A DNA stretch of 61,386 bases, taken from contig MKUJ01000011.1 of NCBI GenBank assembly GCA_001897755.1, positions 96,529 through 157,914 of the forward strand, written 5' to 3'. This document shows positions 17,158-27,240 of this stretch, piece by piece (the first letter of the stretch is position 1; each line of letters opens with the position of its first letter). The DNA is from Afipia sp. 64-13. Lineage in GTDB: Bacteria > Pseudomonadota > Alphaproteobacteria > Rhizobiales > Xanthobacteraceae. A program made the translations under genes and the position numbers. Below the pieces are notes generated by a model that saw only the letters and a list, made by a program, of their open reading frames with translations, ran no database searches and was not told the origin of the DNA.

Positions 17158-17670
17158 ATGGATTCGACGCAGTTGCGCGCCATGCAGGCGCCGATCAAGG
17201 AGCGTTACAAGGCCGATCCGAAGACTGCCTACATCACCTTGAAGGCCAATGGCTCGATCGACAATGAAGGCATCGCCTGCAAGGTCGAGACCGGGCGCGC
17301 GGTGGCGGTGGCGGGGCTGCATCCGGCAACCGGCGGCTCCGGATTGGAATTGTGCTCCGGCGATATGCTGCTGGAGGCACTGGTGGCCTGCGCCGGCGTC
17401 ACGCTGAAATCGGTCGCGACCGCAATCGATATTCCGCTGAAGAGCGGCCATGTCAGCGCCGAAGGCGATCTCGATTTCCGCGGCACGCTCGGCGTCGACA
17501 AGGAGGCGCCGGTCGGCTTTGCCGAGATCCGTTTGCGTTTCGATGTCGAGACCGATGCGCCGCAGGAGAAGCTCGATCAGCTTCTCAAGCTCACCGAGCG
17601 TTATTGCGTGGTCTATCAGACCATCAAGAACGGTCCGAAGGCCGTGAACGTCTCGATTCGGCGGGTGTAA
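17158..17670 (+). CDS. OsmC family protein
   Basis: A 170-residue cytosolic OsmC/Ohr-fold protein; members are usually thiol peroxidases for organic hydroperoxides, often with lipoyl-dependent recycling. Two family cysteines are present: one in LEALVACAGVTLKS (helix) and one in LTERYCVVYQTIKNG. Spacing is as expected for the active pair, so peroxidase activity is plausible. ATG 17158 follows CCGGAGACCGACAG. It sits after an SsuABC-like transporter and 15 bp before a membrane-protein gene. Whether it belongs functionally with the transporter is unknown. Confidence 0.88.
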   Translation: MDSTQLRAMQAPIKERYKADPKTAYITLKANGSIDNEGIACKVETGRAVAVAGLHPATGGSGLELCSGDMLLEALVACAGVTLKSVATAIDIPLKSGHVSAEGDLDFRGTLGVDKEAPVGFAEIRLRFDVETDAPQEKLDQLLKLTERYCVVYQTIKNGPKAVNVSIRRV

Positions 17671-17685
17671 GGCGGCCGCATTGCG

Positions 17686-18480
17686 ATGCCAGCCGACGGG
17701 TATTTTCTGTTCACCCTCGTTCTGAAAATGGCCGTTGCCGCCGGATTCGTCATTGCGGCAACGGTGATCGCCGAACGCGCCGGAGCGTTCATCGGCTCGC
17801 TGATCGTGACGCTGCCGATTTCGACCGGGCCGGCCTATGTCTTCATCGCGCTCGATCATGACGCCGCCTTCGTGGCGCGGGCGGCGTTGACCAGCGTCTA
17901 CAATAATGTGCCGACCGCGTTCTATACGGCGATCTTCGTTGTCATGGCGCAGCGGTTCGGCCCATGGCTCAGCGTCGCCACCGGCCTTCTGGTCTGGGCG
18001 ATCGCGACTTATCTTTTCAGTCAGATGGCATGGACCCTGACGCCGGCGATTTTGGCCAATGTCGTGGCGGTCACGGCGTTCTTCGTTCTGGTGCGCGCGT
18101 ATCGCGAGGCGCCGATGCCGCGCCTGCCGCTGCGCTGGTTCGATCTGCTGCTGCGCGCGTTGATCGTCAGCGTGCTGATCGCCGCCGTGGTGACGCTGAG
18201 CTTCACCATCGGGCCGGAGAAAACGGGTCTGCTTGCGTCGTTTCCCGCGACCTTCACCGCCACCATGCTGATCCTGCATCGCCGGGTCGGCGGCAAGGCC
18301 ACTGCGGCGGTGATGGCGCACAGTCTTGTCGGACTGCTCGGCTTCGGCCTGTGCATGGCGGTGTTGTATCTGGCCGCTGTGCCGGTCGGCGCGCCGCTGG
18401 CGCTGGGCCTCGCGCTGCTGTTTTCGGTAACGTGGAACGCGGCGACGCTGTTGCTGCGCCGGGCCGGCGTGCCGCTCTAG
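17686..18480 (+). CDS. Uncharacterised integral membrane protein
   Basis: I do not recognise a named family. The 264-residue protein is almost wholly hydrophobic, with about eight predicted transmembrane segments and very short loops. Features: an early [19 protein letters not shown] segment with prolines and glycines that resembles a transport-protein core, a charged loop [13 protein letters not shown] near the middle, and an internal duplication is not obvious. It starts 15 bp after osmC and probably shares its transcript. Its stop codon TAG and the stop of convergent mutS are interleaved in the four bases CTAG, leaving no room for a terminator. Confidence 0.75.
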   Translation: MPADGYFLFTLVLKMAVAAGFVIAATVIAERAGAFIGSLIVTLPISTGPAYVFIALDHDAAFVARAALTSVYNNVPTAFYTAIFVVMAQRFGPWLSVATGLLVWAIATYLFSQMAWTLTPAILANVVAVTAFFVLVRAYREAPMPRLPLRWFDLLLRALIVSVLIAAVVTLSFTIGPEKTGLLASFPATFTATMLILHRRVGGKATAAVMAHSLVGLLGFGLCMAVLYLAAVPVGAPLALGLALLFSVTWNAATLLLRRAGVPL

Positions 18481-21221
18481 CTTTTCTTCGGCAGCTTCGC
18501 TTTCAGCGCGTAGAGCGCCTCCAGCGCCTCGCGCGGCGTCATCTCGTCGGGATGAATGGCTTCGAGCGCGCCAATCAGCGCCTCGGCTTCGCTCGGCGGA
18601 TGCGGCTCGGCGGCGGCACGCGAGGGCACCGCGAACAGCGGCAGGTCGTCGACCAAAGCCTTGGTGGTTGAATTGCGATCCTGCGCCTCGAGCTTGGCCA
18701 GCACCGTCTTCGCACGCGCGATCACCGCGGGCGGCAGGCCGGCAAGCTTGGCGACCTGAATGCCGTAAGAGCGATCGGCCGAACCCGGCAGCACCTCATG
18801 CAGGAACACGACCTCGCCGTGCCATTCCTTCACTCGCACGGTGGCATTGAACAGACGCGGCAGCCGGGCGGCGAGCGCGGTCAGTTCGTGATAGTGAGTC
18901 GCGAACAGCGCGCGGCACTTGTTGCTTTCGTGCAGATGCTCGATCGAGGCCCAGGCGATCGACAGGCCGTCGAAGGTCGCGGTGCCGCGGCCGATCTCAT
19001 CGAGAATCACCAGCGACCGCTCGCCGGCCTGATTGAGAATGGCGGCGGTCTCCACCATCTCGACCATGAAGGTGGAACGGCCGCGCGCCAGATCGTCGGC
19101 GGCGCCGACGCGCGAGAACAGCCGGTCGACCACGCCGATGCGAGCGCGGCTCGCCGGCACATAACTGCCGGTCTGCGCGAGCAGCGCGATCAGCGCGTTC
19201 TGGCGCAGGAAGGTGGATTTGCCGGCCATGTTGGGGCCGGTGAGAATCCAGATCTGTCCGGAATTCTGCGCAGGCGCGGGCGACAGGTCGCAATGATTGG
19301 CGATAAACGGCTCGCCTTCACGCTTCAACGCGCGCTCGACCACCGGGTGCCGTCCGCCTTCGATGCAGAACGACAGCGAAGAGTCGACCTCCGGCCGCAC
19401 ATAGTTCTCGTCGATCGCAAGCCGCGCCAGCGCGCTGGCGACGTCAAGCATCGCGAAGGCGTGTGCGGCGGCGCGCAGGTCCTCGCTTGCCGCGACGGCT
19501 TGCGCGCACAGCGCATCGAAGATTTCCAGTTCGAGGCCGAGCGCGCGGTCGCCGGCGCTGGCGATCTTGGCCTCGATCTCGCCAAGCTCGGTGGTGGTGA
19601 AGCGGATCTGCCCGGCGAGGGTCTGGCGGTGGATGAAGGTCGCGTTCAGTGGTGGCGACATCAGTTTGTCGCCGTGCTGCGCGGTGACTTCGACGAAATA
19701 GCCCAGCACGTTGTTGTGGCGGATCTTCAGCGCCTTGACGCCGGTGTCCTCGGCGTAGCGCGCCTGCATCGCCGCCACCACGAGGCGCGAGGCATCGCGC
19801 AACTGCCGTGTTTCGTCCAGCGCGGAAGCATAGCCGTCGCGGACGAAGCCGCCGTCGCGCTTGAGCAACGGCAACGCTTCGGCCAGCGCCCGCGCCAGTT
19901 CATGGCCAAGTTCGCGCGAGGGACGGCGCAATGCGGCCATCGCCGCCGCGATCTCCTGCGGCGGATCGTTCAATTGCGCGAGCCTTGCCAGTACGGCGTC
20001 GGCGGCAAGAATGCCGTCGCGCAGGCCCGCGAGATCGCGCGGGCCGCCGCGTCCGACCGAAAGTCGCGCCAGCGCGCGCGACATGTCGGGAGCCGCGCGC
20101 AGGATTTTGCGCACATCGTCGCCGGCCGCGCTGTCGGCGACGAACGCCGCGACGGCGTCGAGCCGCTGCGCGATCTGCGCGGTGTCGGTCAGCGGTGCGG
20201 AGAGGCGTTGCGCCAATAGGCGCGACCCCGCCGCTGTCACGGTGCTGTCGATGGCATCGAGCAGCGAGCCGCGCCGCTCGCCGCCGAGCGTGCGGATCAG
20301 CTCGAGATTGGCGCGTGTAGCGGAATCGATCGCCATGGTGGTGCCGGCGGCCTCGCGCGAGGGCGGCGACAGCGGCGGGCGTTTGCCGATCTGGGTGCGG
20401 TCGATATAGGTGATCGCGGCCGCCGCCGCGGTCGCTTCCAGCCGCGACAACTGGCTGAGGCCATCCATGGTGGCGACGGCGAAATAATCGCACAGTCGCC
20501 GCTCGGCGGTCGCGCCGTCGAATACGTCGCGGGTCAGCGGCGTCACCGCCGGCAGCGCGCGCAGCACCGGGCTGAGATCGGTGTCGCTATAGAGCGCGTC
20601 GCTGACGATCACCTCGTTGGGATTGATCCGCGCCAGCGTCGCGGCAAGCTCGCCCGAGGCGCATTCGGTGACGAAGAATTCCGAGGTCGAGATGTCGATC
20701 CAGGCGAGTCCGACGCGGTCCTCGCCATGCGAGGCGCGCGCCCGCGCGATCGCCATCAGATAGTTGTTGGTCCTGGCGTCGAGCAGGGTGTCTTCGGTCA
20801 GCGTGCCTGGCGTGACGAGGCGCACCACGTCGCGGCGGACCACGCTCTTGTTGCCGCGCTTCTTCGCCTCGGCGGGGTCTTCCATCTGCTCGCACACCGC
20901 GACGCGATGGCCGAGCGCGATCAGGCGATGCAGATAATCGTCGGCGCGCTCCACCGGCACGCCGCACATCGGAATGTCCTGACCCTGATGCTTGCCGCGC
21001 TTGGTGAGCATGATGCCGAGCGCGCGCGAGGCGGTTTCGGCATCCTCGAAGAACAGTTCGTAGAAATCGCCCATCCGATAGAACAGCAGCAGGCCCGGAT
21101 TGGCCGCCTTGATCTCCAGATACTGCTCCATCATCGGCGTGACGCGGCCGGTGTCCGGGTCGGAGGAGGCCGGTGTCGTGCGCGCAGGCGTGGCCGCAGG
21201 GGCGGGCGAGTGAATGGTCAT
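18477..21221 (-). CDS. mutS: DNA mismatch repair protein MutS
   Basis: A 914-residue mismatch-recognition ATPase that initiates post-replicative repair with MutL. The mismatch-binding motif GDFYELF (phenylalanine-x-glutamate wedge) is near the N-terminus after a 25-residue alanine/proline-rich extension. ATPase: Walker [16 protein letters not shown], the switch segment [10 protein letters not shown], Walker [17 protein letters not shown], and the [10 protein letters not shown] histidine. C-terminal helix-turn-helix region: [15 protein letters not shown] 21221 gives the standard start; an upstream in-frame TTG or GTG would add only a few codons. No mutL nearby. Confidence 0.96.
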   Translation of the reverse strand: MTIHSPAPAATPARTTPASSDPDTGRVTPMMEQYLEIKAANPGLLLFYRMGDFYELFFEDAETASRALGIMLTKRGKHQGQDIPMCGVPVERADDYLHRLIALGHRVAVCEQMEDPAEAKKRGNKSVVRRDVVRLVTPGTLTEDTLLDARTNNYLMAIARARASHGEDRVGLAWIDISTSEFFVTECASGELAATLARINPNEVIVSDALYSDTDLSPVLRALPAVTPLTRDVFDGATAERRLCDYFAVATMDGLSQLSRLEATAAAAAITYIDRTQIGKRPPLSPPSREAAGTTMAIDSATRANLELIRTLGGERRGSLLDAIDSTVTAAGSRLLAQRLSAPLTDTAQIAQRLDAVAAFVADSAAGDDVRKILRAAPDMSRALARLSVGRGGPRDLAGLRDGILAADAVLARLAQLNDPPQEIAAAMAALRRPSRELGHELARALAEALPLLKRDGGFVRDGYASALDETRQLRDASRLVVAAMQARYAEDTGVKALKIRHNNVLGYFVEVTAQHGDKLMSPPLNATFIHRQTLAGQIRFTTTELGEIEAKIASAGDRALGLELEIFDALCAQAVAASEDLRAAAHAFAMLDVASALARLAIDENYVRPEVDSSLSFCIEGGRHPVVERALKREGEPFIANHCDLSPAPAQNSGQIWILTGPNMAGKSTFLRQNALIALLAQTGSYVPASRARIGVVDRLFSRVGAADDLARGRSTFMVEMVETAAILNQAGERSLVILDEIGRGTATFDGLSIAWASIEHLHESNKCRALFATHYHELTALAARLPRLFNATVRVKEWHGEVVFLHEVLPGSADRSYGIQVAKLAGLPPAVIARAKTVLAKLEAQDRNSTTKALVDDLPLFAVPSRAAAEPHPPSEAEALIGALEAIHPDEMTPREALEALYALKAKLPKKS

Positions 21222-21350
21222 GGCGCCGCACGCTAGCAAGAAATGGCGCGGCGATCACACCCGAAAAGCGCGGAAATACCGGGTTTTCCAGCCTGATCGG
21301 CGATTCCGCGGCCCAAAACCGCCTTGCGCGCGGCGCGTTCACGGACAAAC

Positions 21351-22463
21351 TCATGCCCATTCCACGCCGGATTCGGCGGCAAGGTCGATCGAGCTTTGCT
21401 TGCCGATGTCGTCGAAATGCTGGTCGAGAAATCTCTTGGCCGCGCGCACGCCGGCCCGGTGCAGAAGAGCGAAGAAATCGTAATCCGTCTTCAGCCGGCT
21501 CGATGCGGCGAGGCGGCTGCCGAGGCCGCCGAGATGGATGCGATGGATGTAAAGGCGGCGGTATTCGTTTTCGCGGGTGCCGCGCGGCAGGCGGCCTTCG
21601 TCAATCAGCTGGTTGACGAAATCCATGGCGCGCAGTTCGGTGATCAGCGCGGAGTTGAAGGTGATTTCGTTCAACCGGTTGATGATCTCGGTCGAGGTGC
21701 GTGGCGTGGTCTTGCGCGAGATCGGATTGATCTGCACCACCAGCACGTCCTCGGCGTCGGTCGCCTGCAGGAACGGGAAGATCGCCGGATTGCCCATATA
21801 GCCGCCATCCCAATAGGGCACGCCGTCGATTTCCACCGCGCGGAATAGGAACGGCAGCGCCGCCGAGGCCATCACCGCATCGGCCGTCACTTTGTCGCCG
21901 GAGAAGATGCGCAGCCGCCCGGTGTGGACGTTGGTGGTCGAGATGTAGAGCGCGATGTCCGGATGGTTGTGGATCGCGTCGAAATCGACGAAGCGTTCGA
22001 TCAGGTCGCTGAGCGGATTGATGTTGAGTGGATTGAGATCGTAAGGCGAGAAATAGCGCGACATGGTCTGGAACCAGTTCTGCATCGGCGCGCTGGCGAA
22101 TGGCAGCAGCGAGAACAACCGGTCGGTGATCGCGCGCTGCACCGGCGGCAGGTTGCCTCCGGCGCTGGCCGCGCGCCAGAAATCCGACAGCCGCTTGCGG
22201 GCTTCCTCCGGACCGCCGCGCGCAAGACCGTCGGCCAGCATCACGGCATTGACGGCGCCAGCCGACGCGCCGGAGATGCCGGTGATCTCGAGCCGGCCGT
22301 CCTCCAGCAGATGATCGAGCACGCCCCAGGTGAAGGCGCCATGCGATCCGCCGCCCTGAAGCGCCAGATTGATTTTCTTGGTGCTCGGCCGCTCTTTCCG
22401 CTTCAGCGCGGGGTGCGCCCAGGGCGCCAGGCTGTCGAGATAGGCTCTGAGATTGCTGTTCAC
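21351..22463 (-). CDS. Patatin-like phospholipase family protein (DUF3734-type C-terminus)
   Basis: A 370-residue patatin-fold acyl hydrolase. Oxyanion hole: LALQGGGSHGAFTWG. Nucleophile elbow: ITGISGASAGAVNAVM (GASAG serine). Catalytic aspartate: PYWDGGYMGNPAIFP. The Ser-Asp dyad is intact. The part from about residue 235 (RTSTEIINRLNEITFNS to the end) resembles the DUF3734 region seen in rhizobial patatins. No signal peptide. The start codon is GTG at 22463, with AGAGGAAG at good spacing upstream. Substrate unknown; homologues are sometimes found by 3-hydroxybutyrate metabolism genes, but no such neighbour is here. Divergent from zur. Confidence 0.87.
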   Translation of the reverse strand: MNSNLRAYLDSLAPWAHPALKRKERPSTKKINLALQGGGSHGAFTWGVLDHLLEDGRLEITGISGASAGAVNAVMLADGLARGGPEEARKRLSDFWRAASAGGNLPPVQRAITDRLFSLLPFASAPMQNWFQTMSRYFSPYDLNPLNINPLSDLIERFVDFDAIHNHPDIALYISTTNVHTGRLRIFSGDKVTADAVMASAALPFLFRAVEIDGVPYWDGGYMGNPAIFPFLQATDAEDVLVVQINPISRKTTPRTSTEIINRLNEITFNSALITELRAMDFVNQLIDEGRLPRGTRENEYRRLYIHRIHLGGLGSRLAASSRLKTDYDFFALLHRAGVRAAKRFLDQHFDDIGKQSSIDLAAESGVEWA

Positions 22464-22531
22464 GGCGAACTTCCTCTCGGGTGCGGGCGGGTGCTAGAAT
22501 TGTATCGATGCGCCGGGCTCGGAACGCTCTC

Positions 22532-22587
22532 TCCCAATTGGGACTTTTATGGTGCGTCGCAATAGTTGATGTTGCAATGCAAATTGC
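22532..22587. promoter_or_regulatory. Two palindromes between the patatin gene and zur
   Basis: TCCCAATTGGGA at 22532-22543 is a perfect 12-bp palindrome, 69 bp upstream of the patatin start. GCAAT-GCAA-ATTGC at 22574-22587 is a second dyad, about 78 bp upstream of zur. The surrounding 100 bp is AT-rich and must hold both divergent promoters. Neither dyad is a standard Zur box (GTTATAATATAAC-like), so I do not name the regulator. Confidence 0.35.
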
Positions 22588-22664
22588 GCACAATTAAATT
22601 ACTGAAATAACACAATAATTTGAAAGTTTGACGGTAGTATCTGGCCGCAGAAGAGGGTGGTTCC

Positions 22665-23156
22665 ATGACAACCGGCAGGCAGGCGTTTCCGACGCCCGAT
22701 CATGATCATAGCCAATGCGCCGCCTCCGCGCTGGCGCATGCCGAGCAGGTCTGCCGTGACCGGGGCCAGAAATTCACCCCGATCCGGCGGCAGGTGTTGC
22801 AGGCGCTGCTGGCGAGTCATCGTCCGCTTGGAGCTTATGAAATCATCGATGCGCTGGCGCGCGACATCGCGCGGCTGGCCCCGATCACGGTCTACCGCGC
22901 GCTGGATTTCCTGATGGCGCAGGGGCTGGTCCACCGCATCGAGAGCCGCAATGCCTTCCTCGCCTGTGCCCATAATCACGATGCCAGCGCGGTGGTCGCG
23001 TTCCTGATCTGCGATAGTTGCGGCTCGGTGGGCGAATTGCCCGCGGCCGGGCTGGCCAAAGGGTTCCGCGAGGCGGTGCAGGGCACGGGATTTGCGCCGA
23101 AAATGTCGGTGGTCGAGATCACCGGCACCTGCGCCCATTGCCAGCGTGCGGCCTGA
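22665..23156 (+). CDS. zur: Fur-family transcriptional repressor, Zur (zinc uptake regulator)
   Basis: A 163-residue Fur superfamily protein. Winged-helix recognition region: ITVYRALDFLMAQGLVHRIES. Structural zinc cysteines form two pairs, CDSCG and CAHCQ near the C-terminus. The extended N-terminus (HDHSQCAASALAHAEQVCRDRG) with extra His/Cys and the CAHNHDAS motif point to Zur rather than Fur or Irr. With zinc bound, Zur represses zinc importers. ATG 22665 follows AGAGGGTGG. No znu transporter genes lie in the window, so its targets are elsewhere. Confidence 0.87.
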   Translation: MTTGRQAFPTPDHDHSQCAASALAHAEQVCRDRGQKFTPIRRQVLQALLASHRPLGAYEIIDALARDIARLAPITVYRALDFLMAQGLVHRIESRNAFLACAHNHDASAVVAFLICDSCGSVGELPAAGLAKGFREAVQGTGFAPKMSVVEITGTCAHCQRAA

Positions 23157-23367
23157 GCGGATCGGCCGAAGGCAGCCCTTATATTCGTATGTTTTCGGGA
23201 TTATGTCCCGGCATGGCAGCCGGTCGGGCGATGTCGGGGAACCGGCATTGCTGGCATGCCCCGGGCGTTGCTGGTAGATTGGCCCCACATCGCGCGCCGG
23301 TCCTTGCTGGCCGTCATACAGACCTGATATTCAACGTCTTACCCTCAGCGACGTGACCGATTTTCCC

Positions 23368-24654
23368 ATGACTGATCTCAAAGAGCGAACCAAGTCCATC
23401 GAGGCCGGCCCCAAGGGCCGCCACCGCACCGTTCAGGTCGTCGTGGGCAACGTCAAGGTTGGCGGCGGCGCACCGATCGTGGTGCAGTCGATGACCAACA
23501 CCGACACGGCCGACGTCGATTCGACGGTCAAGCAGGTCGCGGCGCTGGCGCGGGCCGGCTCCGAACTGGTTCGCATTACGGTCGATCGCGACGAAGCCGC
23601 CGCCGCCGTGCCGCACATCCGCGAGAAACTCGACAAGATGGGCGTGGACGTGCCGCTGATCGGCGACTTCCACTACATCGGCCACAAGCTGCTGGCCGAA
23701 CATCCGGCCTGCGCGGCGGCATTGTCGAAGTATCGCATCAATCCGGGCAATGTCGGCTTCAAGAACAAGCGCGACAGCCAGTTCACCGACATCGTCGAAA
23801 TCGCGATCAAGAACGACAAGGCGGTCCGCATCGGCGCCAATTGGGGATCGCTCGATCAGGAATTGCTGACGCGCCTGATGGAGGAGAACGCCAAGTCTCC
23901 CGATCCGATCGACGCCCGCGCGGTGACGCGCGAGGCCATGGTGCAGTCGGCATTGCTCTCGGCCAGGCGCGCCGAGGAGATCGGCCTGCCGAAGACCAAG
24001 ATGATCCTGTCGGCCAAGGTGTCGAACGTGCAGGATCTGATCGCGGTCTATCGCGAGCTCGCCGCGCGCTCCGATTACGCCATCCATCTCGGCCTCACCG
24101 AAGCCGGCATGGGATCGAAGGGCATCGTCGCCTCGTCGGCGGCGCTCGGCATCCTGCTGCAGGACGGCATCGGCGACACCATCCGCGTCTCGCTGACGCC
24201 GGAGCCCGGCGGCGATCGCACGCTTGAGGTAAAGGTCGGCCAGGAAATTCTGCAGACCATGGGCTTCCGCACCTTCGTGCCGCTGGTCGCGGCATGCCCG
24301 GGCTGCGGCCGCACCACCTCGACGGTGTTCCAGGAACTGGCGCGCGATATCCAGGACTTCATCCGCGACGAGATGCCGTCGTGGAAGACACGCTATCCCG
24401 GTGTCGAGCAGCTCAACGTCGCGGTGATGGGCTGCATCGTCAACGGTCCCGGCGAATCCAAGCATGCCGATATCGGCATCTCGCTGCCCGGCACCGGCGA
24501 GACCCCGGCGGCGCCGGTGTTCGTCGACGGCGAGAAATTCCGCACGCTGCGCGGCCCGACCATTGCCGCCGACTTCAAGGCGCTGGTGATCGACTATATC
24601 GAGCAGCGCTATGGCAGCGGCGCCAAGACTCCGGAAGTCACCGCCGCGGAATAA
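23368..24654 (+). CDS. ispG: 4-hydroxy-3-methylbut-2-en-1-yl diphosphate synthase
   Basis: A 428-residue iron-sulfur enzyme of the MEP isoprenoid pathway, converting MEcPP to HMBPP. N-terminal TIM-barrel: [19 protein letters not shown] and [16 protein letters not shown]-terminal [4Fe-4S] site: CPGCGRTT (two cysteines) and [14 protein letters not shown] (third cysteine, with the conserved glutamate in NGPGE). ATG 23368 is used; GTG 23353 in frame would add five residues, and neither has a clear Shine-Dalgarno sequence. A terminator follows. Another isoprenoid gene, ispA, is at 27241. Confidence 0.95.
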   Translation: MTDLKERTKSIEAGPKGRHRTVQVVVGNVKVGGGAPIVVQSMTNTDTADVDSTVKQVAALARAGSELVRITVDRDEAAAAVPHIREKLDKMGVDVPLIGDFHYIGHKLLAEHPACAAALSKYRINPGNVGFKNKRDSQFTDIVEIAIKNDKAVRIGANWGSLDQELLTRLMEENAKSPDPIDARAVTREAMVQSALLSARRAEEIGLPKTKMILSAKVSNVQDLIAVYRELAARSDYAIHLGLTEAGMGSKGIVASSAALGILLQDGIGDTIRVSLTPEPGGDRTLEVKVGQEILQTMGFRTFVPLVAACPGCGRTTSTVFQELARDIQDFIRDEMPSWKTRYPGVEQLNVAVMGCIVNGPGESKHADIGISLPGTGETPAAPVFVDGEKFRTLRGPTIAADFKALVIDYIEQRYGSGAKTPEVTAAE

Positions 24655-24682
24655 ATCAGGTTACGAATTTTTGAGATGCATC

Positions 24683-24711
24683 AGGCCGGGTTCGTCCCGG
24701 CCTTTGCTTTT
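24683..24711 (+). terminator. Intrinsic terminator of ispG
   Basis: AGGCCGGG (24683-24690) pairs with CCCGGCCT (24696-24703) around a 5-nt loop, followed by TTGCTTTT. It lies 28 bp beyond the ispG stop and before the convergent antiporter gene. Confidence 0.8.
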
Positions 24712-24780
24712 GGTGTTTGACGTTTGGGATAAGGCGACCCGTCCGGCGCAAGATCGCGATCTTGCCGCGGGAATGGATCG

Positions 24781-26388
24781 CTAGATCGGGGTGGTCTTCT
24801 CGCGGTTGTCGACCGCCGCTTCCTCGAGATCGAGATCGCGCTCGATCCGCCGCCGCGCCTCGTCGGTGATCTTGCCCTCGCGCAGCAGCCTGTGCAGCAG
24901 GCTGCGCTCGATGGCGATGATCTCACGTACCATCGCCGCGCCGCGTGTCGCCGGCGTGAGGTCGCCGGCCTTGGCCGGGGGATCGGGCAGCGCGCGCACA
25001 TGCGTCTCGTGTCGGGATTCAAGAAACTTGGCGAGGCTCTGCGGCAGCTCGCGCTCGGCGATGATGCGTGTCAGCTCCTTGCGCGAAGCCGCCACCAGTT
25101 CGCGCCGCGCCGCGATCTCCTGCTCGCGCTCGTGCTTGGCCTCGGAGCGTCCGTATTTGTCGAGCCCCAATGCGCGCACCAGGAATGGCAGTGCACCGCC
25201 GATGCCGACCACGGTGACGAAGATCACGCCGAACGCGACCAGCAGGATCAGATCGCGGTAGGGAAACGGCTCGCCGCTCGCCACCGTGTAGGGCAGCGCC
25301 AGCGCGACCGCGAGCGAGACCACGCCGCGAATGCCGGTGAAGCCGATGGCGGCCACGCTTTGCCAGGACGGTGCCTTCTCCCGCTTGCGCACGCGGTGGC
25401 TGACGAGGCGTGGCAGATAGGCGGCGGGAAACACCCACAGAAAGCGTGCAACAATGACGATCGCCGAGGTCAGCGCGATCGCCCACGCCACTTCGTTGAG
25501 TGGGAGCATCTTGGAGGTTTCCATCAGGATCTTGGTCTGGAAACCGACGATCAGGAACAGCACGCCTTCGATGAGCCAGACCGCGAAGTCCCAGAAGAAG
25601 ATGCCTTGCAGGCGCGTCGCCGCGGAGATCAGCAGCGGGCCGTTCCAACTGACGTAAAGGCCGGTGACCACGGTGGCGAGCACGCCGGAGCCGCCGAAAT
25701 GCTCCGGCACCCAGAACGCCAGATAGGGCGTCAGCAGCGACAGCAGGATTTCCACGCGCGGATCGTGCGCCCATTGCCGCAGTCGCAGGCTGAGCCAGCC
25801 GACCGCGAAGCCGAAGATCACCTCGCCGATCAGGATCGCGGCGAAAGTGCCGGTGGCCGACGCCAGCGAGAAGGCGCCGGTGGAAACGGCCATCACCGCG
25901 AAGCGATAGAGGATCAGCGCGGTGGCGTCGTTGGCAAGGCCCTCGCCTTCGAGAATGACCAGAATGCGGTGTTGCAGGCCGAGCCGCCGTGCGATCGCGA
26001 GCGGTGCCACCACGTCCGGCGGCGACACGATGGCTCCGAGCACGAAACCGACGCCCCAGGGCAGGCCGAGAACCCAGTGCGCGGCGCAGGCCACCGCGCA
26101 GGTGGTGAAGATCACGCAGCCGATCGCGAGCAACGAGATCGGCCGCAGATTGCCCTTGAATTCGCGCCAGCTCATCGACACGCCCGCCGAATAGATCAGC
26201 GGTGGCAGCACCAGCAGCAACACGCCCTCGGGCTGCATCGCGATCGGCGGAAAGCCCGGCACCAGCGCGAGGATGATGCCGACCACCAGGAAGACGATGG
26301 CCGGGGTGAGTTCAAGCCGCCGCGCCACCGTGGCGGAGGCAGCCAGCACCGAGATCACGAGCAGGAAGGTGAGAAAACCTTGGATCAT
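24781..26388 (-). CDS. Na+/H+ antiporter, CPA1 (NhaP/NHE-like) family
   Basis: A 535-residue monovalent cation/proton antiporter. About twelve hydrophobic segments cover residues 1-415. CPA1 signatures: the segment GAIVSPPDVVAPLAIARRLG, containing the SPPD variant of the usual SPTD, and ILEGEGLANDATALILYRFA with the ion-binding Asn-Asp pair, and the arginine segment IGFTGIRGVVSLAVALALP. The C-terminal cytosolic tail (about 120 residues) is charged and helical, probably regulatory. ATG 26388. DUF1345 lies 19 bp upstream on the same strand, so they are probably cotranscribed. Confidence 0.93.
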   Translation of the reverse strand: MIQGFLTFLLVISVLAASATVARRLELTPAIVFLVVGIILALVPGFPPIAMQPEGVLLLVLPPLIYSAGVSMSWREFKGNLRPISLLAIGCVIFTTCAVACAAHWVLGLPWGVGFVLGAIVSPPDVVAPLAIARRLGLQHRILVILEGEGLANDATALILYRFAVMAVSTGAFSLASATGTFAAILIGEVIFGFAVGWLSLRLRQWAHDPRVEILLSLLTPYLAFWVPEHFGGSGVLATVVTGLYVSWNGPLLISAATRLQGIFFWDFAVWLIEGVLFLIVGFQTKILMETSKMLPLNEVAWAIALTSAIVIVARFLWVFPAAYLPRLVSHRVRKREKAPSWQSVAAIGFTGIRGVVSLAVALALPYTVASGEPFPYRDLILLVAFGVIFVTVVGIGGALPFLVRALGLDKYGRSEAKHEREQEIAARRELVAASRKELTRIIAERELPQSLAKFLESRHETHVRALPDPPAKAGDLTPATRGAAMVREIIAIERSLLHRLLREGKITDEARRRIERDLDLEEAAVDNREKTTPI

Positions 26389-26407
26389 GCGCGGCGGAAA
26401 TCCGGGT

Positions 26408-27136
26408 CTAGAGGGCGCTCGCGGCGATGTTCACCGTCAGCGCCAGCAATGCGGTGTTGAAAAAGAACGACACGACGCCGTGCGCGGTGGCGGTGCGCCG
26501 GATGATCTTGTCGGTGATGCCGACATCGGAGACCTGCGCGGTCATGCCGACGACGAAGGAGAAATAGACGAAGTCCCAGTAGTCCGGATGCTCGTCACCC
26601 GGAAATGCGAGGCCGCCGCCCCGGCCGCCGCGATAATATTCGTGCGCGTAATGCAGCGCGAAGGTGGTGTGGATCGCCGCCCATGACAGGGCGATGGTGG
26701 TGATCGCCAGTGCAAGCTGGGCCGGTTGGTGCTGCGTGCCGCCAAGCTCGAGCACGATGGCGGCCATACTGGCGAAAGCGGCGGTCGATGTCAGAATGAG
26801 GATCAGGAAACGGCCATCATCCTGCAGCGCGGCCTGCCGGCGCATGTAGTTCGCATCGCATGTCAGCACGGTGATGTAGGCCAGAACGAGATACAGCGTC
26901 AGGGAGACGTCCCAGCCCAGCAGCAGGCGCGTGGTGAGACGCCATTCGCCGGGCACCAGCCATGACCCCGGCATCGCCAGCAGCGACAGCAGGCCGATCG
27001 CGATCGAGACGAACAGACGCGGCCGCGCGTAGACGATGCGCACCGCCTTCGGCATGCGGCGGAAGCGGCGGAGGACCTCGTCTTCCTTCTGCTTCAGCGT
27101 GGGCGGGGCGCCGGGCGCGTCGTTCTCTGCGGTCAT
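26408..27136 (-). CDS. DUF1345 domain membrane protein
   Basis: A 242-residue integral membrane protein of the DUF1345 family, function unknown. A charged N-terminal region (KQKEDEVLRRFRRMPK) precedes five or six hydrophobic segments. Family motifs include ALSWAAIHTTFALHYAHEYY and PDYWDFVYFSFVVGMTAQVSD, the latter reminiscent of the pore-loop pattern of two-pore ion channels. ATG 27136 is chosen because the upstream in-frame extension (MTRFLHANRF) covers intergenic sequence without conservation. It lies between ispA and a cation antiporter and may be cotranscribed with the antiporter. Confidence 0.85.
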   Translation of the reverse strand: MTAENDAPGAPPTLKQKEDEVLRRFRRMPKAVRIVYARPRLFVSIAIGLLSLLAMPGSWLVPGEWRLTTRLLLGWDVSLTLYLVLAYITVLTCDANYMRRQAALQDDGRFLILILTSTAAFASMAAIVLELGGTQHQPAQLALAITTIALSWAAIHTTFALHYAHEYYRGGRGGGLAFPGDEHPDYWDFVYFSFVVGMTAQVSDVGITDKIIRRTATAHGVVSFFFNTALLALTVNIAASAL

Positions 27137-27240
27137 CGCGATTCCATGGCGTTTCAAGCGAAACGGGAACCGGTTCGCGTGAAGAAAACGCGTCAAACAA
27201 GACTCTGGCTTCGCGTCCGATTTGATCGGAAGCGCAAGCT

